A DNA stretch of 35,487 nt from Jatrophihabitans sp. (GCA_025924515.1 JAICIE010000022.1:1-35487); one strand, 5' to 3'. Positions 1 to 12,495 are shown, counted from the first letter of the stretch. Made by a program: numbers and translations. The notes: generated by a model not told the origin, from the sequence alone.

Positions 1-875
1 CGGGCACCGGTGCGGTGTACGCCAGCACCGGCAACGCCGACGAGGACAACCTCGCCGGTCACGGCTGCAACTGCGCCCGCGCAGGGACGTCCTACTCCAT
101 CGTGCGGCTCAACGGCACCACCATGAAGCAGATCGACCATTGGACCGACGGCACCGCGCACGCCGACGCCGCGGACCTGTTGGACCAGGACTTCGGCGGG
201 TCGCCGTCGACGTTTCAGGGAACGCTGAACGGAACCACGACCCCGCTCGCCGGCGCCTGCAACAAGGACGGTTGGTACTACGTCGTACAGCGCAACAACC
301 TCCGCGCCGGGCTGACCTGGAAGTTCCAGGTCGGCACTGCGAACGGTCAGGGCGGCGGCTTCGACGCCTGCCTGTCCGCGGCAGCGTTCGATCCGACAGC
401 AGGGCAGCTGGTGATCGGGGGCAATTCCACCGCCACCAATATCGACGGCCGGGCCTACCCGGGCTCCGTGCGCGGCCTGTTCACCGCCCAGCCCGCGGCG
501 CAGCGGGTGCGGTGGGACAACGGCCTGCCCTGCAACGTCATCGGCAGCCCCAGCATCAACGGCAACGGTCTCGTCGCCGCCGCAACGTACGGCAGTTACG
601 GCAACGGCACGTACCAGCGCTGCGACGCGACCGCCGGCCGCCACTACGGGGCGTCCTGCGACGACACCGACGGCACGCCGCACGTCTACGTCCTCAACGG
701 GCGCAAGCCGGTCCCGAACAGCAACGGCCGCCCGGACGCGCCGGTGCTCTGGTGCCAGCGGCTGCCGATGGGCGACTTCTCGCAGCCGACCTTCGCCGAC
801 GGGTACCTCTTCGTCGCGGCCGGATCGACCGGACCCAGCACGGCGACGCCCCAGGTGACCGCCTACACGCCCTGA
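1..875 (+). CDS. PQQ-type beta-propeller secreted protein, C-terminal part (5' end outside window)
   Basis: The frame is open from the first bases of the window to a TGA at 873-875, so about 290 C-terminal residues of a longer protein are present. The GTG at 15 is internal to a continuing frame (GTGAVYASTGNADEDN) and is probably not the start. Repeated Gly/Asn/Asp-rich blade-like strings (VYASTGNADEDN, LVIGGNST, LFVAAGSTGPST) resemble PQQ-like/BamB-type propeller repeats. About eight cysteines (for example GCNCARAG, GACNKDG, LPCNVIG, LWCQRLP) suggest disulfides and an exported location. The signal peptide, if any, lies outside the window. No catalytic residue can be named, so the function is unknown; a quinoprotein enzyme or a structural propeller are both possible. 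Confidence 0.75.
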   Translation, partial: GTGAVYASTGNADEDNLAGHGCNCARAGTSYSIVRLNGTTMKQIDHWTDGTAHADAADLLDQDFGGSPSTFQGTLNGTTTPLAGACNKDGWYYVVQRNNLRAGLTWKFQVGTANGQGGGFDACLSAAAFDPTAGQLVIGGNSTATNIDGRAYPGSVRGLFTAQPAAQRVRWDNGLPCNVIGSPSINGNGLVAAATYGSYGNGTYQRCDATAGRHYGASCDDTDGTPHVYVLNGRKPVPNSNGRPDAPVLWCQRLPMGDFSQPTFADGYLFVAAGSTGPSTATPQVTAYTP

Positions 876-1082
876 ACCGCGGCGACAGCGCGGGCGAACC
901 CCCTCCGGGAGCCGAGCAGCATCCGGAAGCGCCGCTGGCGTGAAAGAGCACGGACGGCACCACCCACGCCGGCGTCGTTCCCATCCACGAGCCGGCGCCC
1001 GGCGGGGAGAGGTGCCGGGGAGGGCCGATCGACCGCCCTCGGCGCCTTACCACCGGTCAGTAGCATCCGGACCGCAGGAGCA

Positions 1083-1110
1083 GGGGCCCCGCCGGGCGCG
1101 GCGGGGCCCC
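1083..1110 (+). terminator. Strong GC hairpin between the propeller gene and etfB
   Basis: A perfect 11-bp stem (GGGGCCCCGCC at 1083-1093 with GGCGGGGCCCC at 1100-1110) closes a 6-nt loop GGGCGC and is followed by TATTCT. It fits a GC-rich actinobacterial terminator with a weak U tract for the upstream gene, whose stop is about 210 bp back. The rest of 876-1144 holds no convincing gene. TATTCT (1111-1116) could also be the -10 element of an etfB promoter. Confidence 0.6.
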
Positions 1111-1144
1111 TATTCTCGTCGAGTCCCGATGCGAGAGGTCGAGC

Positions 1145-1924
1145 ATGAACGTCGTCGTTCTGGTCAAGCAGGTCCCGGACACGGAGGGCAACCGCAAGCT
1201 CGATCCCGGGGATCACACCGTCGACCGCGCAGCCGTCGACCCCGTGATCAACTATATCGACGAGTTCGCGATCGAGGAGGGGCTCCGGCTCAAGGAGGCA
1301 CACGGGGGTGAGGTCACGATCCTCACCGTGGGCCCGGAGCGCGCCACCGAGTCGATCCGCAAGGCGCTCTCGATGGGCGCCGACAAGGCCGTGCACGTGC
1401 TCGACGACGCTCTCCACGGCTCCGACGCCCTGCAGACCGCTCACGTGCTGGCCAAGGCCCTCGGCACCCTGGAATGGGACGTGGCGGTCGCGGGATCCGA
1501 GGCGACCGACTCGCGCATGGCGGTCGTGCCCGCGCTGCTCGCCGGCCTGCTTGACGTCGCCCAGCTGACGCAGGCGCGCAAGGTAACGGTCGACGGATCG
1601 TCGGTCACCGTCGAACGGGTCACCGAAGGCGGCTACGAGGTGGTTGAGGGATCGACGCCGGCCGTCCTCAGCGTCGTCGAGAAGATCAACGACCCCCGCT
1701 ATCCGTCGTTCAAGGGCATCATGGCGGCCAAGAGCAAGCCCGTCACCGTCCTCGGTCTGAGCGATCTGGGCCTCGACCAGAGCGATGTCGGCCTGGCCAA
1801 CGCCGCCTCGGAGGTCGTCTCGTTCGAGAATGCGCCGCCCCGGCAGGCCGGTCAGATCGTGAAGGACGACGGCAGCGGCGCAGTTCAGATCGCTGACTTC
1901 CTCGCCGCCAAGAAGCTCATCTGA
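1145..1924 (+). CDS. etfB: Electron transfer flavoprotein subunit beta
   Basis: The 259-residue product is a FixA/EtfB protein, the AMP-binding half of the EtfAB heterodimer that passes electrons from acyl-CoA dehydrogenases toward the quinone pool. Family hallmarks are the N-terminus MNVVVLVKQVPDTE, ALSMGADKAVHV, the AGSEATDSRMAVVPALLA block that shapes the nucleotide pocket, and the signature region VLSVVEKINDPRYPSFKGI. Length is normal. ATG 1145 has a GAGAGG ribosome site about 7 nt upstream. etfA follows after 23 bp, so the two are probably co-transcribed. In the recalled M. tuberculosis order this is fixA. Confidence 0.96.
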   Translation: MNVVVLVKQVPDTEGNRKLDPGDHTVDRAAVDPVINYIDEFAIEEGLRLKEAHGGEVTILTVGPERATESIRKALSMGADKAVHVLDDALHGSDALQTAHVLAKALGTLEWDVAVAGSEATDSRMAVVPALLAGLLDVAQLTQARKVTVDGSSVTVERVTEGGYEVVEGSTPAVLSVVEKINDPRYPSFKGIMAAKSKPVTVLGLSDLGLDQSDVGLANAASEVVSFENAPPRQAGQIVKDDGSGAVQIADFLAAKKLI

Positions 1925-1947
1925 GTCGACCGCACAGGAGGACGGAC

Positions 1948-2907
1948 ATGGCAGAGGTATTGGTGCTGGTCGACGCCGCCGACGGCACCGTCAAGAAGCC
2001 CACACTGGAACTGCTGACCGCCGCTCGGAGCCTCGGCGAGCCGGCCGCCGTCGTGATCGGCGCGCCGGGAGCCGCCGCTGCGACGAAAGGCGCGCTCGCG
2101 GAATTCGGGGCGGCCAAGATCTACGTCGTCGAGGACGAGGACGCCTCCGGATACTCCGTCGCGCCGAAAGCCGAGGCCCTCGCGGCCGTCGCGGCGCAGG
2201 CGTCCCCGGCCGCCGTCCTCATCCCGTCGAGCAACGAGAACAAGGAGGTGGCCGCCCGGCTGGCACTCGAGCTGGGCGCCGGGCTCATCACCGACGCGGT
2301 GGACCTCGGCGCCGACCTGGCTGCCACCCAATCGATCTTCGGCGGCTCCATCACGGTGCAAGCCAAGGTGACTCGCGGCGTCCCGGTGATCACCTTCCGA
2401 CCCAACTCGTTCACCCCTGAGCCTGCGCCGGCGGCGGGCGAGGAGGTCCCGGTCGCCGTCGCGTTCTCGGACGGCGCGAAGCGGGCCAGGATCGTCGACC
2501 GGGTCACCGAGGCCAAGGGGTCGCGGCCGCAACTCACCGACGCCTCCGTGGTCGTGTCCGGCGGCCGCGGCATCGGGAAGGCCGAGAACTTCGACATCAT
2601 CGAGAAGCTCGCCGACTCGCTCGGCGCCGCGGTCGGCGCGTCGCGCGCGGTCGTCGACGCCGGATGGGTGGGCCACCAGATGCAGGTCGGCCAGACCGGG
2701 GTCACCGTCTCCCCGCAGCTGTACATCGCCGTCGGGATCTCCGGTGCTATCCAGCACCGCGCCGGGATGCAGACCTCGAAGACCATCGTCGCGATCAACA
2801 AGGACGCCGAGGCGCCGATCTTCGAGCTGGCCGACTTCGGCGTCGTCGGCGACCTGTTCCAGGTGGCGCCGCAGCTCACCGAGGAGATCGCCAGGCGCCG
2901 CGGCTGA
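1948..2907 (+). CDS. etfA: Electron transfer flavoprotein subunit alpha
   Basis: The 319-residue EtfA/FixB protein carries the FAD of the EtfAB dimer. The C-terminal FAD-binding domain is clear: VSGGRGIG, GASRAVVDAGW, then QVGQTGVTVSPQLYIAVGIS, GAIQHRAGM and VAINKDAEAPIFELADFG. The N-terminal Rossmann-like domain (MAEVLVLVDAADGTVKK) pairs with EtfB. ATG 1948 follows a strong AGGAGG at 1936-1941. It is the second gene of the etfBA pair. The next 158 bp hold inverted repeats ahead of the MFS gene. Confidence 0.96.
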   Translation: MAEVLVLVDAADGTVKKPTLELLTAARSLGEPAAVVIGAPGAAAATKGALAEFGAAKIYVVEDEDASGYSVAPKAEALAAVAAQASPAAVLIPSSNENKEVAARLALELGAGLITDAVDLGADLAATQSIFGGSITVQAKVTRGVPVITFRPNSFTPEPAPAAGEEVPVAVAFSDGAKRARIVDRVTEAKGSRPQLTDASVVVSGGRGIGKAENFDIIEKLADSLGAAVGASRAVVDAGWVGHQMQVGQTGVTVSPQLYIAVGISGAIQHRAGMQTSKTIVAINKDAEAPIFELADFGVVGDLFQVAPQLTEEIARRRG

Positions 2908-2938
2908 CCGGTCGCTTCGCTGCTGCCGCACGTGTCCC

Positions 2939-3006
2939 GTTTGCATCAGCGATCCGGGTGCGCGAAGGCGGCAAACCGGTGCCCGGCGCGTTTGCCGCAT
3001 GCAAAC
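2939..3006. promoter_or_regulatory. Cluster of GTTTGC/GCAAAC inverted repeats, candidate operator
   Basis: Four copies of the same hexamer alternate in orientation: GTTTGC at 2939-2944, GCAAAC at 2971-2976, GTTTGC at 2990-2995 and GCAAAC at 3001-3006. The last two form a 17-bp palindrome GTTTGC-N5-GCAAAC, typical in size of a repressor operator. Longer matches also exist: GCGGCAAAC (2968-2976) with GTTTGCCGC (2990-2998), and GTTTGCAT (2939-2946) with ATGCAAAC (2999-3006). The cluster ends 60 bp before the MFS start. Control of the MFS gene is inferred; no regulator gene is adjacent. Confidence 0.45.
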
Positions 3007-3065
3007 CGGGGGCGGGTGACGTGCCACCCGGGAATACGGGCGGACCGTCCGGAGATAGTGACAGG

Positions 3066-4490
3066 GTGACCACAGCGACGCGGCCCGCGACATCCGCGTC
3101 GCTGTACTCCGGGTCGCTGCGGGCCACGACCGGCGGGGTCGTCGTCCTGATCAGCATGATCGCCTTCGAGGCGATGGCCGTGGGTCCGGCGCTGCCGACT
3201 GCGGCGCGGGAACTGCACGGGCTGTCCGCCTACGGGTGGGCGTTCACGGCGCTGCTGGCGGCCAACGTCGTGGGCATGGTCGCCGCCGGCGTGCTGAACG
3301 ACAGCCGCGGTCCCCGGCGCCCGCTCGCGCTGGGCATGGCGGCCTTCTGCGCGGGCCTGGTGGTCGCCGGGACGTCGACGACGATGGCGCAGCTGGTGAT
3401 CGCCCGCGGGGTGCAGGGCCTGGGCAGCGGCCTGCTGATCACGTCCGTGTACGTCGTCATCGGCACCGAGTACCCCGACCGGCTGCAGCCGAAGGTGTTC
3501 GCGGTGACGTCCTCCGCGTGGGTCGTGCCGTCGCTCGTCGGTCCGCTCGTCTCCGGCCTGCTCGCCCAGCACGCGAGCTGGCGTTGGGTCTTCCTGGGCC
3601 TGCTGCCGTTCACGCTCGTCGGCGTCGTCCTGATGCTGCCGGTCCTCCGACGCCTGGCGCGCCCGGCGCCGTCCGCAGGCCTCGATTCACGCGCCGCCGG
3701 GCACCTGCTGCTGCGCGCCGGCGCGGTCGCGACCGGCATCTCGGTGCTGGAAGCGAGCGGCCAGCATCCGAGCCCCGTTGTCCTGGCCCCGGCCGCCGGC
3801 GGGCTCGTCCTTCTCGTCTGGGGACTTCGGCGGCTGCTGCCGCGCGGCATCGTCCGCGCCCGGCCGGGCGTTCCCGCGGCGGTCGCGCTGCGCGGCCTGC
3901 TGGCCGGCGCCTTCTTCGGTGCGGAAGCCGTCGTCCCCCTGTCGCTCACCGTCCAACACGGCTACGGCGCCACCGCGGCCGGACTGCCGCTCAGCGCCGC
4001 CGGCGTCACCTGGGCGCTGGGGTCGTGGTGGCAGGGCCGGACCGTCGCCGCCGACAACCAGGCCCTGCGGCTGCGGGTCGCCCGCGCCGGCTTCTACTGC
4101 GTCGGCATCGCGGTGCTGCTCCTCGCCGCCACCGCGCTACCCGGCGCGCCCGCGCTCATCGTCTACCCCGCCTGGGCGATCGCCGGACTGGGCGCCGGAC
4201 TGACGATGCCGTCGTCGAGCGTGCTCCTGCTCCGGGCGACGACGGACGCCGAGCGCGGCGCGGACTCTGCGGCCCTGCAGCTCTGCGACACCACGGCCAG
4301 CTCGATCACCACCGGCCTGGCCGGCGTCCTCATCGCCGCCGCCGCCCGCGGCGCGATCGGCTACGGACCGGCCTTCTTTCTTCTCGACCTGGCAATGGCC
4401 GCAATCGCCGCGACCGGTGTCCTGGCCGTCACCACCGCGGGTCGTCCGGCGCCGGTCGGGGCGCCGGTACTCGACCGCGCCGCGCCGTAA
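3066..4490 (+). CDS. MFS transporter, 14-TM drug-exporter type
   Basis: The 474-residue protein has about 14 hydrophobic segments, as in the DHA2 (EmrB/QacA-like) group of proton-driven exporters. A motif-A-like loop [16 protein letters not shown] follows TM2. TM5 and the loop after it carry a motif-C-like stretch ([17 protein letters not shown]) and then WRWVFLG. GTG 3066 was chosen because the first TM starts about 20 residues later and GGAG (3051-3054) lies upstream; the frame stays open farther 5' without family-like sequence. The substrate cannot be told. The preceding palindromes suggest repressor control. The TAA stop is reused in a -10-like element for the next gene. Confidence 0.88.
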   Translation: MTTATRPATSASLYSGSLRATTGGVVVLISMIAFEAMAVGPALPTAARELHGLSAYGWAFTALLAANVVGMVAAGVLNDSRGPRRPLALGMAAFCAGLVVAGTSTTMAQLVIARGVQGLGSGLLITSVYVVIGTEYPDRLQPKVFAVTSSAWVVPSLVGPLVSGLLAQHASWRWVFLGLLPFTLVGVVLMLPVLRRLARPAPSAGLDSRAAGHLLLRAGAVATGISVLEASGQHPSPVVLAPAAGGLVLLVWGLRRLLPRGIVRARPGVPAAVALRGLLAGAFFGAEAVVPLSLTVQHGYGATAAGLPLSAAGVTWALGSWWQGRTVAADNQALRLRVARAGFYCVGIAVLLLAATALPGAPALIVYPAWAIAGLGAGLTMPSSSVLLLRATTDAERGADSAALQLCDTTASSITTGLAGVLIAAAARGAIGYGPAFFLLDLAMAAIAATGVLAVTTAGRPAPVGAPVLDRAAP

Positions 4491-4493
4491 GGT
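4488..4493 (+). promoter_or_regulatory. -10 element TAAGGT, candidate leaderless promoter of the cysteine desulfurase gene
   Basis: TAAGGT lies 8 nt before ATG 4502, the spacing expected when transcription starts at the start codon. Its TAA is the stop codon of the MFS gene. AAGG could instead act as a weak ribosome site for a read-through transcript. Confidence 0.4.
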
Positions 4494-4501
4494 TGTCGCC
4501 G

Positions 4502-5677
4502 ATGGCCTATCTCGATCACGCGGCGACGACGCCGGTGCTGCCCGAGGCGGTCGACGCCGTCAGCGCCGCGCTCGGGGAGCTCGGCAACCCGTCGTCGCTG
4601 CACGGCTCGGGCCGCCGCGCCCGCCGTCGGCTGGAGGAGGCGCGCGAGCAGATCGCGGCCTGCGTCGGCGCGCGGCCGTCCGAGGTGATCCTCACCTCCG
4701 GCGGTACGGAAGCCGACAATCTCGCGGTCAAGGGGCTGTACTGGGCGCGCCGGGCCGCCGATCCGCGCCGCGACCGGGTGATCGTCAGCGCCGTCGAGCA
4801 CCACGCGATCCTCGACGCGGCGGCCTGGCTGGAGCACCACGACGGGGCCCGCGTCGAGGTCCTGCCCGTCGACGGCGCCGGCCGGGTAGATCCCGACTCG
4901 CTGCGATCCGCTCTCGCCCGCGACCCCGACTCGGTGGCGGTCGCCAGTGTGATGTGGGCGAACAACGAGGTCGGCACGGTGCAGCCCGTCGCCGAACTGG
5001 CGGCGATCGCCCGGGACCACGGCGTGCCGTTCCACAGCGACGCGGTGCAGGCGGTGAGCACCCAGCCGGTGAACTTCGCGGCGTCCGGCGCCGACGCGCT
5101 GTCGCTGACCGGCCACAAGATCGGCGGTCCGGTGGGCACGGGCGCGCTGTTGCTGCGCCGCGACCTCGCCTGCGAGCCCCTGCTCCACGGCGGGGGACAG
5201 GAACGCGACGTGCGGTCGGGAACCTTGGACGTCCCCGGCGCGGTGGGCTTCGCCACCGCCGTCGCGGTGGCCGTCGATCGGCGCGCGGAGCTGCGCAACC
5301 GGCTCATGACCCTGCGCCGGGCCTTGGTCGGCGGGGTGCGGGACCAGATCCCGGACGTGATCGAGAACGGGCATCCGGCCGAGCGGCTGCCCGGCCTCGC
5401 CCACCTGACCTTCCCCGGCTGCGAGGGCGACTCGCTGCTGATGTTGCTCGACGCTCGGGGCATCGAGTGCTCCACGGGATCCGCCTGCTCGGCCGGCGTG
5501 GCCCAGGCCTCCCACGTCCTGCTCGCGATGCAGGCCTCGCCCGAGCTGGCCCGGGGGTCGCTGCGGTTCTCGCTCGGGCACACGTCGACGCAGCAGGACG
5601 TGGACGCGGTGCTCGAGGTCATCGGTCCGGTCGTGGCGCGGGCGCGCCGGGCCGGCCTTGCCTCGGTGGCCGGCTGA
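4502..5677 (+). CDS. iscS: Cysteine desulfurase (IscS/NifS family)
   Basis: The 391-residue PLP enzyme removes sulfur from cysteine as an enzyme-bound persulfide. It shows [12 protein letters not shown] at the N-terminus, [12 protein letters not shown] (cofactor phosphate), [28 protein letters not shown], the PLP lysine K206 in [11 protein letters not shown] and the catalytic cysteine C329 in [12 protein letters not shown]206 matches E. coli IscS K206 and C329 matches its C328. The next gene, mnmA, overlaps it by one base (TGATG), so sulfur delivery to MnmA for tRNA thiolation is the likely role; Fe-S assembly is also possible. No iscU or scaffold gene is near. Confidence 0.93.
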   Translation: MAYLDHAATTPVLPEAVDAVSAALGELGNPSSLHGSGRRARRRLEEAREQIAACVGARPSEVILTSGGTEADNLAVKGLYWARRAADPRRDRVIVSAVEHHAILDAAAWLEHHDGARVEVLPVDGAGRVDPDSLRSALARDPDSVAVASVMWANNEVGTVQPVAELAAIARDHGVPFHSDAVQAVSTQPVNFAASGADALSLTGHKIGGPVGTGALLLRRDLACEPLLHGGGQERDVRSGTLDVPGAVGFATAVAVAVDRRAELRNRLMTLRRALVGGVRDQIPDVIENGHPAERLPGLAHLTFPGCEGDSLLMLLDARGIECSTGSACSAGVAQASHVLLAMQASPELARGSLRFSLGHTSTQQDVDAVLEVIGPVVARARRAGLASVAG

Positions 5678-6752
5678 TGCGTGTCCTCGCCGCGATGAGC
5701 GGGGGCGTCGACTCGGCGGTCGCCGCCGCCCGCGCCGTCGATGCCGGGCACGAGGTCACCGGAGTGCACCTGGCGCTCTCCCTCGCCCCGCAGACGCTGC
5801 GGACCGGCGCGCGGGGATGCTGCACCCGCGAGGACGCGCACGACGCGCGGCGGGCCGCGGACGTCCTCGGGATCCCCTTCTACATATGGGATCTCGCCGA
5901 ACGGTTCCGCGCCGACGTGATCGACGACTTCGTGGCGGAGTACGCCGCCGGTCACACGCCCAACCCGTGCCTGCGCTGCAACGAGAAGATCAAGTTCGCG
6001 GCGGTGCTCGACCGGGCGCTCGCCCTCGGGTTCGACGCGGTCGTCACGGGCCACCACGCCCGCGTGCAGGACGGCCGGCTGTACCGCTCGGTCGACGCGG
6101 CGAAGGACCAGTCCTACGTCCTGGCGGTGCTGCGGCCGGACCAACTGGCGCACGCCGTCTTCCCGCTCGGCGACAGCACCAAGGCGCAGGTGCGCGCCGA
6201 GGCGGCGGCGCGCGCTCTGGCCGTCGCCGACAAGCCGGACTCGCACGACATCTGCTTCATCGCCGACGGCGACACCCGCGCGTTCCTCCAGCGCCGCCTG
6301 GGCTCGCAGCAGGGACCGATCGTCGACGCTGACACCGGCGACGTTCTCGGCAGCCATCAGGGATCCTGGGGATTCACGGTCGGGCAGCGGCGGGGCCTCG
6401 ACCTGCGCCGCGCCGCGGCTTCCGGTGAGCGGCGCTACGTCCTCGCCGTCGAACCGGCCTCGAACACCGTCGTGGTCGGTCCCCGCGAGCGGCTGGCGGT
6501 CGACGAGATCCGGGCGGCAGGGCCGGTCTGGACCTCTTCCAGGCCGGGGACCGGGTTCGGCTGCTCGGTACAGATGCGGGCGCACGGGATGGTGAGTCCG
6601 GCGACGGTGACGGTCGAGGACGGTGCAGTAGTGGCGCGTCTGCATCATCCGCAGCACGGCGTGGCCGCCGGACAGGCACTGGTCATGTACGACGGCGACG
6701 AGGTGCTCGGTTCCGCCACGATCACCGCCGCCGGCCGGATTGCTGCGGACGC

Positions 6753-6756
<4 letters not shown>
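5677..6756 (+). CDS. mnmA: tRNA-specific 2-thiouridylase MnmA
   Basis: The 359-residue enzyme adenylates and thiolates U34 of tRNA-Glu, -Gln and -Lys to make s2U. Seen are the PP-loop [14 protein letters not shown] near residue 10, the catalytic cysteine C98 in [20 protein letters not shown], the tRNA-contact string KDQSYVL and the second catalytic cysteine C193 in SHDICFI. The C-terminal barrel (VGPRERL onward) is complete. The ATG overlaps the desulfurase stop, indicating translational coupling with its sulfur donor. M. tuberculosis has the same iscS-trmU pair. The two tRNAs later in this window carry C34 and are not substrates. Confidence 0.95.
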
Positions 6757-9921
<3,165 letters not shown>

Positions 9922-9989
9922 TCAGCCTGGGTATGCCGTCATTGAGTCCAATTACCTGCAACCCATCTTCATCTGGGACAAAGGAGACC

Positions 9990-10763
9990 ATGGCCGTCCT
10001 CGAGCGCCCCGACGTAAGGGTGGCGCCGGCGCCGGCGGAGGGTCCGCGCCGCGCGTCGGTGCGCTGGCTCGTGTTCGGGGTCGCCGCGGCGCTGTACGCC
10101 GTCCTCACGGTCGCCGTGCTCGTGCGCTCACCGGTTACCCGCCTCGACGGCACCCTGTTCCGTCTCGACCTCTACGATCGCGCGCCGCACCTGTGGCCGG
10201 CCATCAACACTTACGTCATGCTCGGCCAGCGGGCACCCGTGACCTTCACCGCGCTGCCGTGGATCCTCTGGCGGTGCTGGCGGATGCGAACTCGCACGCC
10301 GTTGCTGCGGCTGCTGGTCGCGCTCGCCGTGCTGAACCTCAGTGTGGGCGTCGTCAAGGTGTTCGTCGGCCGCAACGGGCCGCTGCACACACCGAACGCT
10401 CACGACGTGTTCGCCGGCGGCAACATCTACCCGTCGGGGCACACGTCCAATGCCGTGGTGATGTTCGGGCTCCTGGCGTGGATGGCGGTGCGGCACCGCC
10501 GCGCCGGGATCGGCGCCGCGGTGTTCCTGTCCACCACGGTCGGGCTCTGCACGATTTACCTCGACACCCACTGGTTCAGTGACGTCGTCGGGGGCTGGCT
10601 CGCCGGCGCCCTGGTGCTGCTGGTGCTGCCGAGCCTGATGCCCCCCGTCGAGCGGGGGGCCGACGCGGTGCTCCGGCGGGTTCGGAGCCTGCGCAGCTGG
10701 CCGGTGCCGGCGCCCGAGGAGGAGATCCCGCCTCGCCGAACCCTCAGTGACGCCCGGCGCTGA
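9990..10763 (+). CDS. PAP2-superfamily membrane phosphatase
   Basis: The 257-residue membrane protein carries the PAP2 phosphatase motifs: KVFVGRNGP (motif 1), YPSGHTSNAV (motif 2, catalytic His) and YLDTHWFSDVVGGWLAG (motif 3, nucleophilic His with Asp). It has about six hydrophobic segments. Such enzymes dephosphorylate phosphatidic acid, undecaprenyl pyrophosphate or other lipid phosphates; the substrate is not evident here. ATG 9990 has a clear AAGGAG at 9981-9986, so an upstream in-frame start at 9933 is unlikely. The 68-bp gap after ligA is relatively AT-rich and may hold a promoter. The end overlaps the next gene by 17 bp if that gene uses GTG 10747. Confidence 0.88.
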   Translation: MAVLERPDVRVAPAPAEGPRRASVRWLVFGVAAALYAVLTVAVLVRSPVTRLDGTLFRLDLYDRAPHLWPAINTYVMLGQRAPVTFTALPWILWRCWRMRTRTPLLRLLVALAVLNLSVGVVKVFVGRNGPLHTPNAHDVFAGGNIYPSGHTSNAVVMFGLLAWMAVRHRRAGIGAAVFLSTTVGLCTIYLDTHWFSDVVGGWLAGALVLLVLPSLMPPVERGADAVLRRVRSLRSWPVPAPEEEIPPRRTLSDARR

Positions 10764-11751
10764 GGCGCGGCCGCGTGCATCCACCTTTCATGCCCGGGTC
10801 AGAGGGTTGACCGGTTCCCGGAACGCTCCGCCCGCGGGAACGGTCGTGGTCGTCGGGTCGGCCAACATGGACCTCGTGCTGCGGGTCGACTCCCTGCCTG
10901 CCGCCGGTGAGACCGTCCTGGGCGGTGGGCCGGAGTGGCTGCCCGGCGGGAAGGGAGCGAACCAGGCGGTGGCGGCGGCCCTGAGCGGCGCCGACGTCCG
11001 GATGATCGGATGCGTCGGCGACGACGCCGGGGGCCGGGCCGTCCTCGCCGCCCTGCAGTCGGCCGGCGTGGACACGACTTCGGTCCGCGTGCTGTCCGGA
11101 CAGAACACCGGCATGGCCGTGGTCCTGGTCGCGCCGGACGGCGAGAACGCGATCGCGGTCTCACCCGGTGCCAACCTGGCTCTTGCGCCGGCCGACGCCG
11201 GGGTCGTCGCATCGTCGCTCGGTCCCTCGGACGTGCTGCTCGTGCAGATGGAGGTGCGAGCGGATGTCGTTGCAGAGGCGGTGTCGCTTGCCGCCGCCGC
11301 GGGCAGCCGACGGGTACTGAACCTGGCGCCCGCCGCCGCGATCCCGGCAGCAACCCTGGCGCAGCTGGACCTACTGGTGGTCAACCGCAGCGAGGCGGAG
11401 TTCCTGCTGAACCGCCCGCTTGCCAACCCCGCCGCGCGCCGCGAGGCGGTTCGCGACCTGCGCGCGTTGGGCCCCGCAGCGGTCGTCCTGACGGCCGGCG
11501 GTGAGGGATGCGTCCTCGGCGATGCGGGAGGTCTTCGCGACGTACCGGCGCTGCCGGTGCAGGTCGTGGACACCAGCGGCGCCGGTGACGCCTTCGTCGG
11601 CGCACTGTGCGCCGCTCTCGCCGGCGGGGCGGGCATCGACGCGGCGGTCGTCTCAGCAACACGGACCGCCGCAGGGGCCGTTCAGGTCCCGGGCGCGCAG
11701 TTGGTCGCGTCGCCGCCGGACGAAGCGACGCCTAGCCGCTGGTCGCGGTGA
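10747..11751 (+). CDS. Ribokinase-like PfkB-family carbohydrate kinase
   Basis: The product is a PfkB/ribokinase-fold kinase phosphorylating a sugar or nucleoside with ATP. Seen are VVVVGSANMDLVLRVDSLP, the PfkB signature GGKGANQAVAAALSGA, VSPGANLAL, LNLAPAAAIP, VVNRSEAEFL and the ATP/anion-hole motif DTSGAGDAFVGALCAAL with its catalytic Asp. The set is most like ribokinase (RbsK), but no ribose transporter is nearby, so the substrate is uncertain. The start is ambiguous: GTG 10747 gives 334 residues and TTG 10807 gives 314; family similarity begins near residue 32. It converges with the ACT gene, and the two 3' ends overlap by 20 bp. Confidence 0.82.
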   Translation: MTPGAEARPRASTFHARVRGLTGSRNAPPAGTVVVVGSANMDLVLRVDSLPAAGETVLGGGPEWLPGGKGANQAVAAALSGADVRMIGCVGDDAGGRAVLAALQSAGVDTTSVRVLSGQNTGMAVVLVAPDGENAIAVSPGANLALAPADAGVVASSLGPSDVLLVQMEVRADVVAEAVSLAAAAGSRRVLNLAPAAAIPAATLAQLDLLVVNRSEAEFLLNRPLANPAARREAVRDLRALGPAAVVLTAGGEGCVLGDAGGLRDVPALPVQVVDTSGAGDAFVGALCAALAGGAGIDAAVVSATRTAAGAVQVPGAQLVASPPDEATPSRWSR

Positions 11752-12400
11752 CGGTCGCGGCGATCGCCGCGAGGTGCTGTAGTCGCATGAGCTCCGACGG
11801 GAGCCAACGCAGCGCCGGCCGGCCCACCAGCAGGGCCGCCTTGCCGAGCGGGGCGACGGCGAGTTCGGTGCCGAGCCGGTCCCAGTCCGACGGCGCCCAG
11901 TCGTCCGCGAGCAGGATGCGCGACGGCGCCGGCGGCCACCACGGCGTCGGCAGGAACGCGACCTCGGGCGCCGACGGTCCCGCCGCGAGGACGGCGGATC
12001 GGCCGCCGACCGGCTCGTCGAGCACCAGTGCCCACCCGGCCCTGAAGACACGCGGCACACCGTCGACGAGGAGCTGCAGCGAGGCATGCGGCGCAACGGC
12101 GAGGTTGTCGAGCAGCGCAAGTTCGCGGTGCGGGTCGATCTGCCCGGCATAAGGACGGATCGACTCGACCGTGACCCCCTGCACGGAGCTCGCCGCGGTG
12201 ATCAGCGAGTCGGCCAGCCGGTCCGGCGGCACTTCGACGACCAGGTCGTCGGTCGCGCGGCCGGGTTGGCGGTCGATCACGTCCACGCTCAGGATGTCGG
12301 CGCCCACGTGGCCGAGCGCGGTCGCGACCGCGCCGAGGGCACCCGGGCGGTCCGGCAGGACCACCCGCAAGAGGTACGACACCCGGTCAGCCTGCCGCAT
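11732..12400 (-). CDS. ACT-domain regulatory protein
   Basis: The 222-residue protein starts with an ACT domain: SYLLRVVLPDRPGALGAVAT, then ALGHVGADILSVDVIDR and DDLVVEVPPDRL, the usual amino-acid-binding fold. The rest (about residues 95-222) is a conserved actinobacterial extension with LALLDNLA and LLADDWAPSDWDRLGTELAV; I recognise no catalytic motif there. A homologue sits between ligA and gatC in M. tuberculosis as I recall (Rv3013). It is transcribed toward the ribokinase gene and away from gatC, with 103 bp between it and the gatC start. The ligand and target are unknown. Confidence 0.82.
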   Translation of the reverse strand: MRQADRVSYLLRVVLPDRPGALGAVATALGHVGADILSVDVIDRQPGRATDDLVVEVPPDRLADSLITAASSVQGVTVESIRPYAGQIDPHRELALLDNLAVAPHASLQLLVDGVPRVFRAGWALVLDEPVGGRSAVLAAGPSAPEVAFLPTPWWPPAPSRILLADDWAPSDWDRLGTELAVAPLGKAALLVGRPALRWLPSELMRLQHLAAIAATVTATSG

Positions 12401-12489
12401 GGCGATGTCGCGGGGATTACGGGGGCACGTCGGTCACCGGACTCCGCTCGGGGGGCTCGCGCGGCCGAAATCCGGAGGGCAGGCGCCCG

Positions 12490-12495
12490 TAGACT
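12490..12495 (+). promoter_or_regulatory. -10 element TAGACT upstream of gatC
   Basis: TAGACT lies 8 nt before GTG 12504, giving a predicted transcript starting at or within 1 nt of the start codon. It would drive the gatCAB operon. Confidence 0.5.

Noticed and set aside
2664-3065. N-terminal extension of the MFS protein
   Set aside because: The open frame runs back into etfA and translates to Arg-rich sequence; the transporter begins at GTG 3066.
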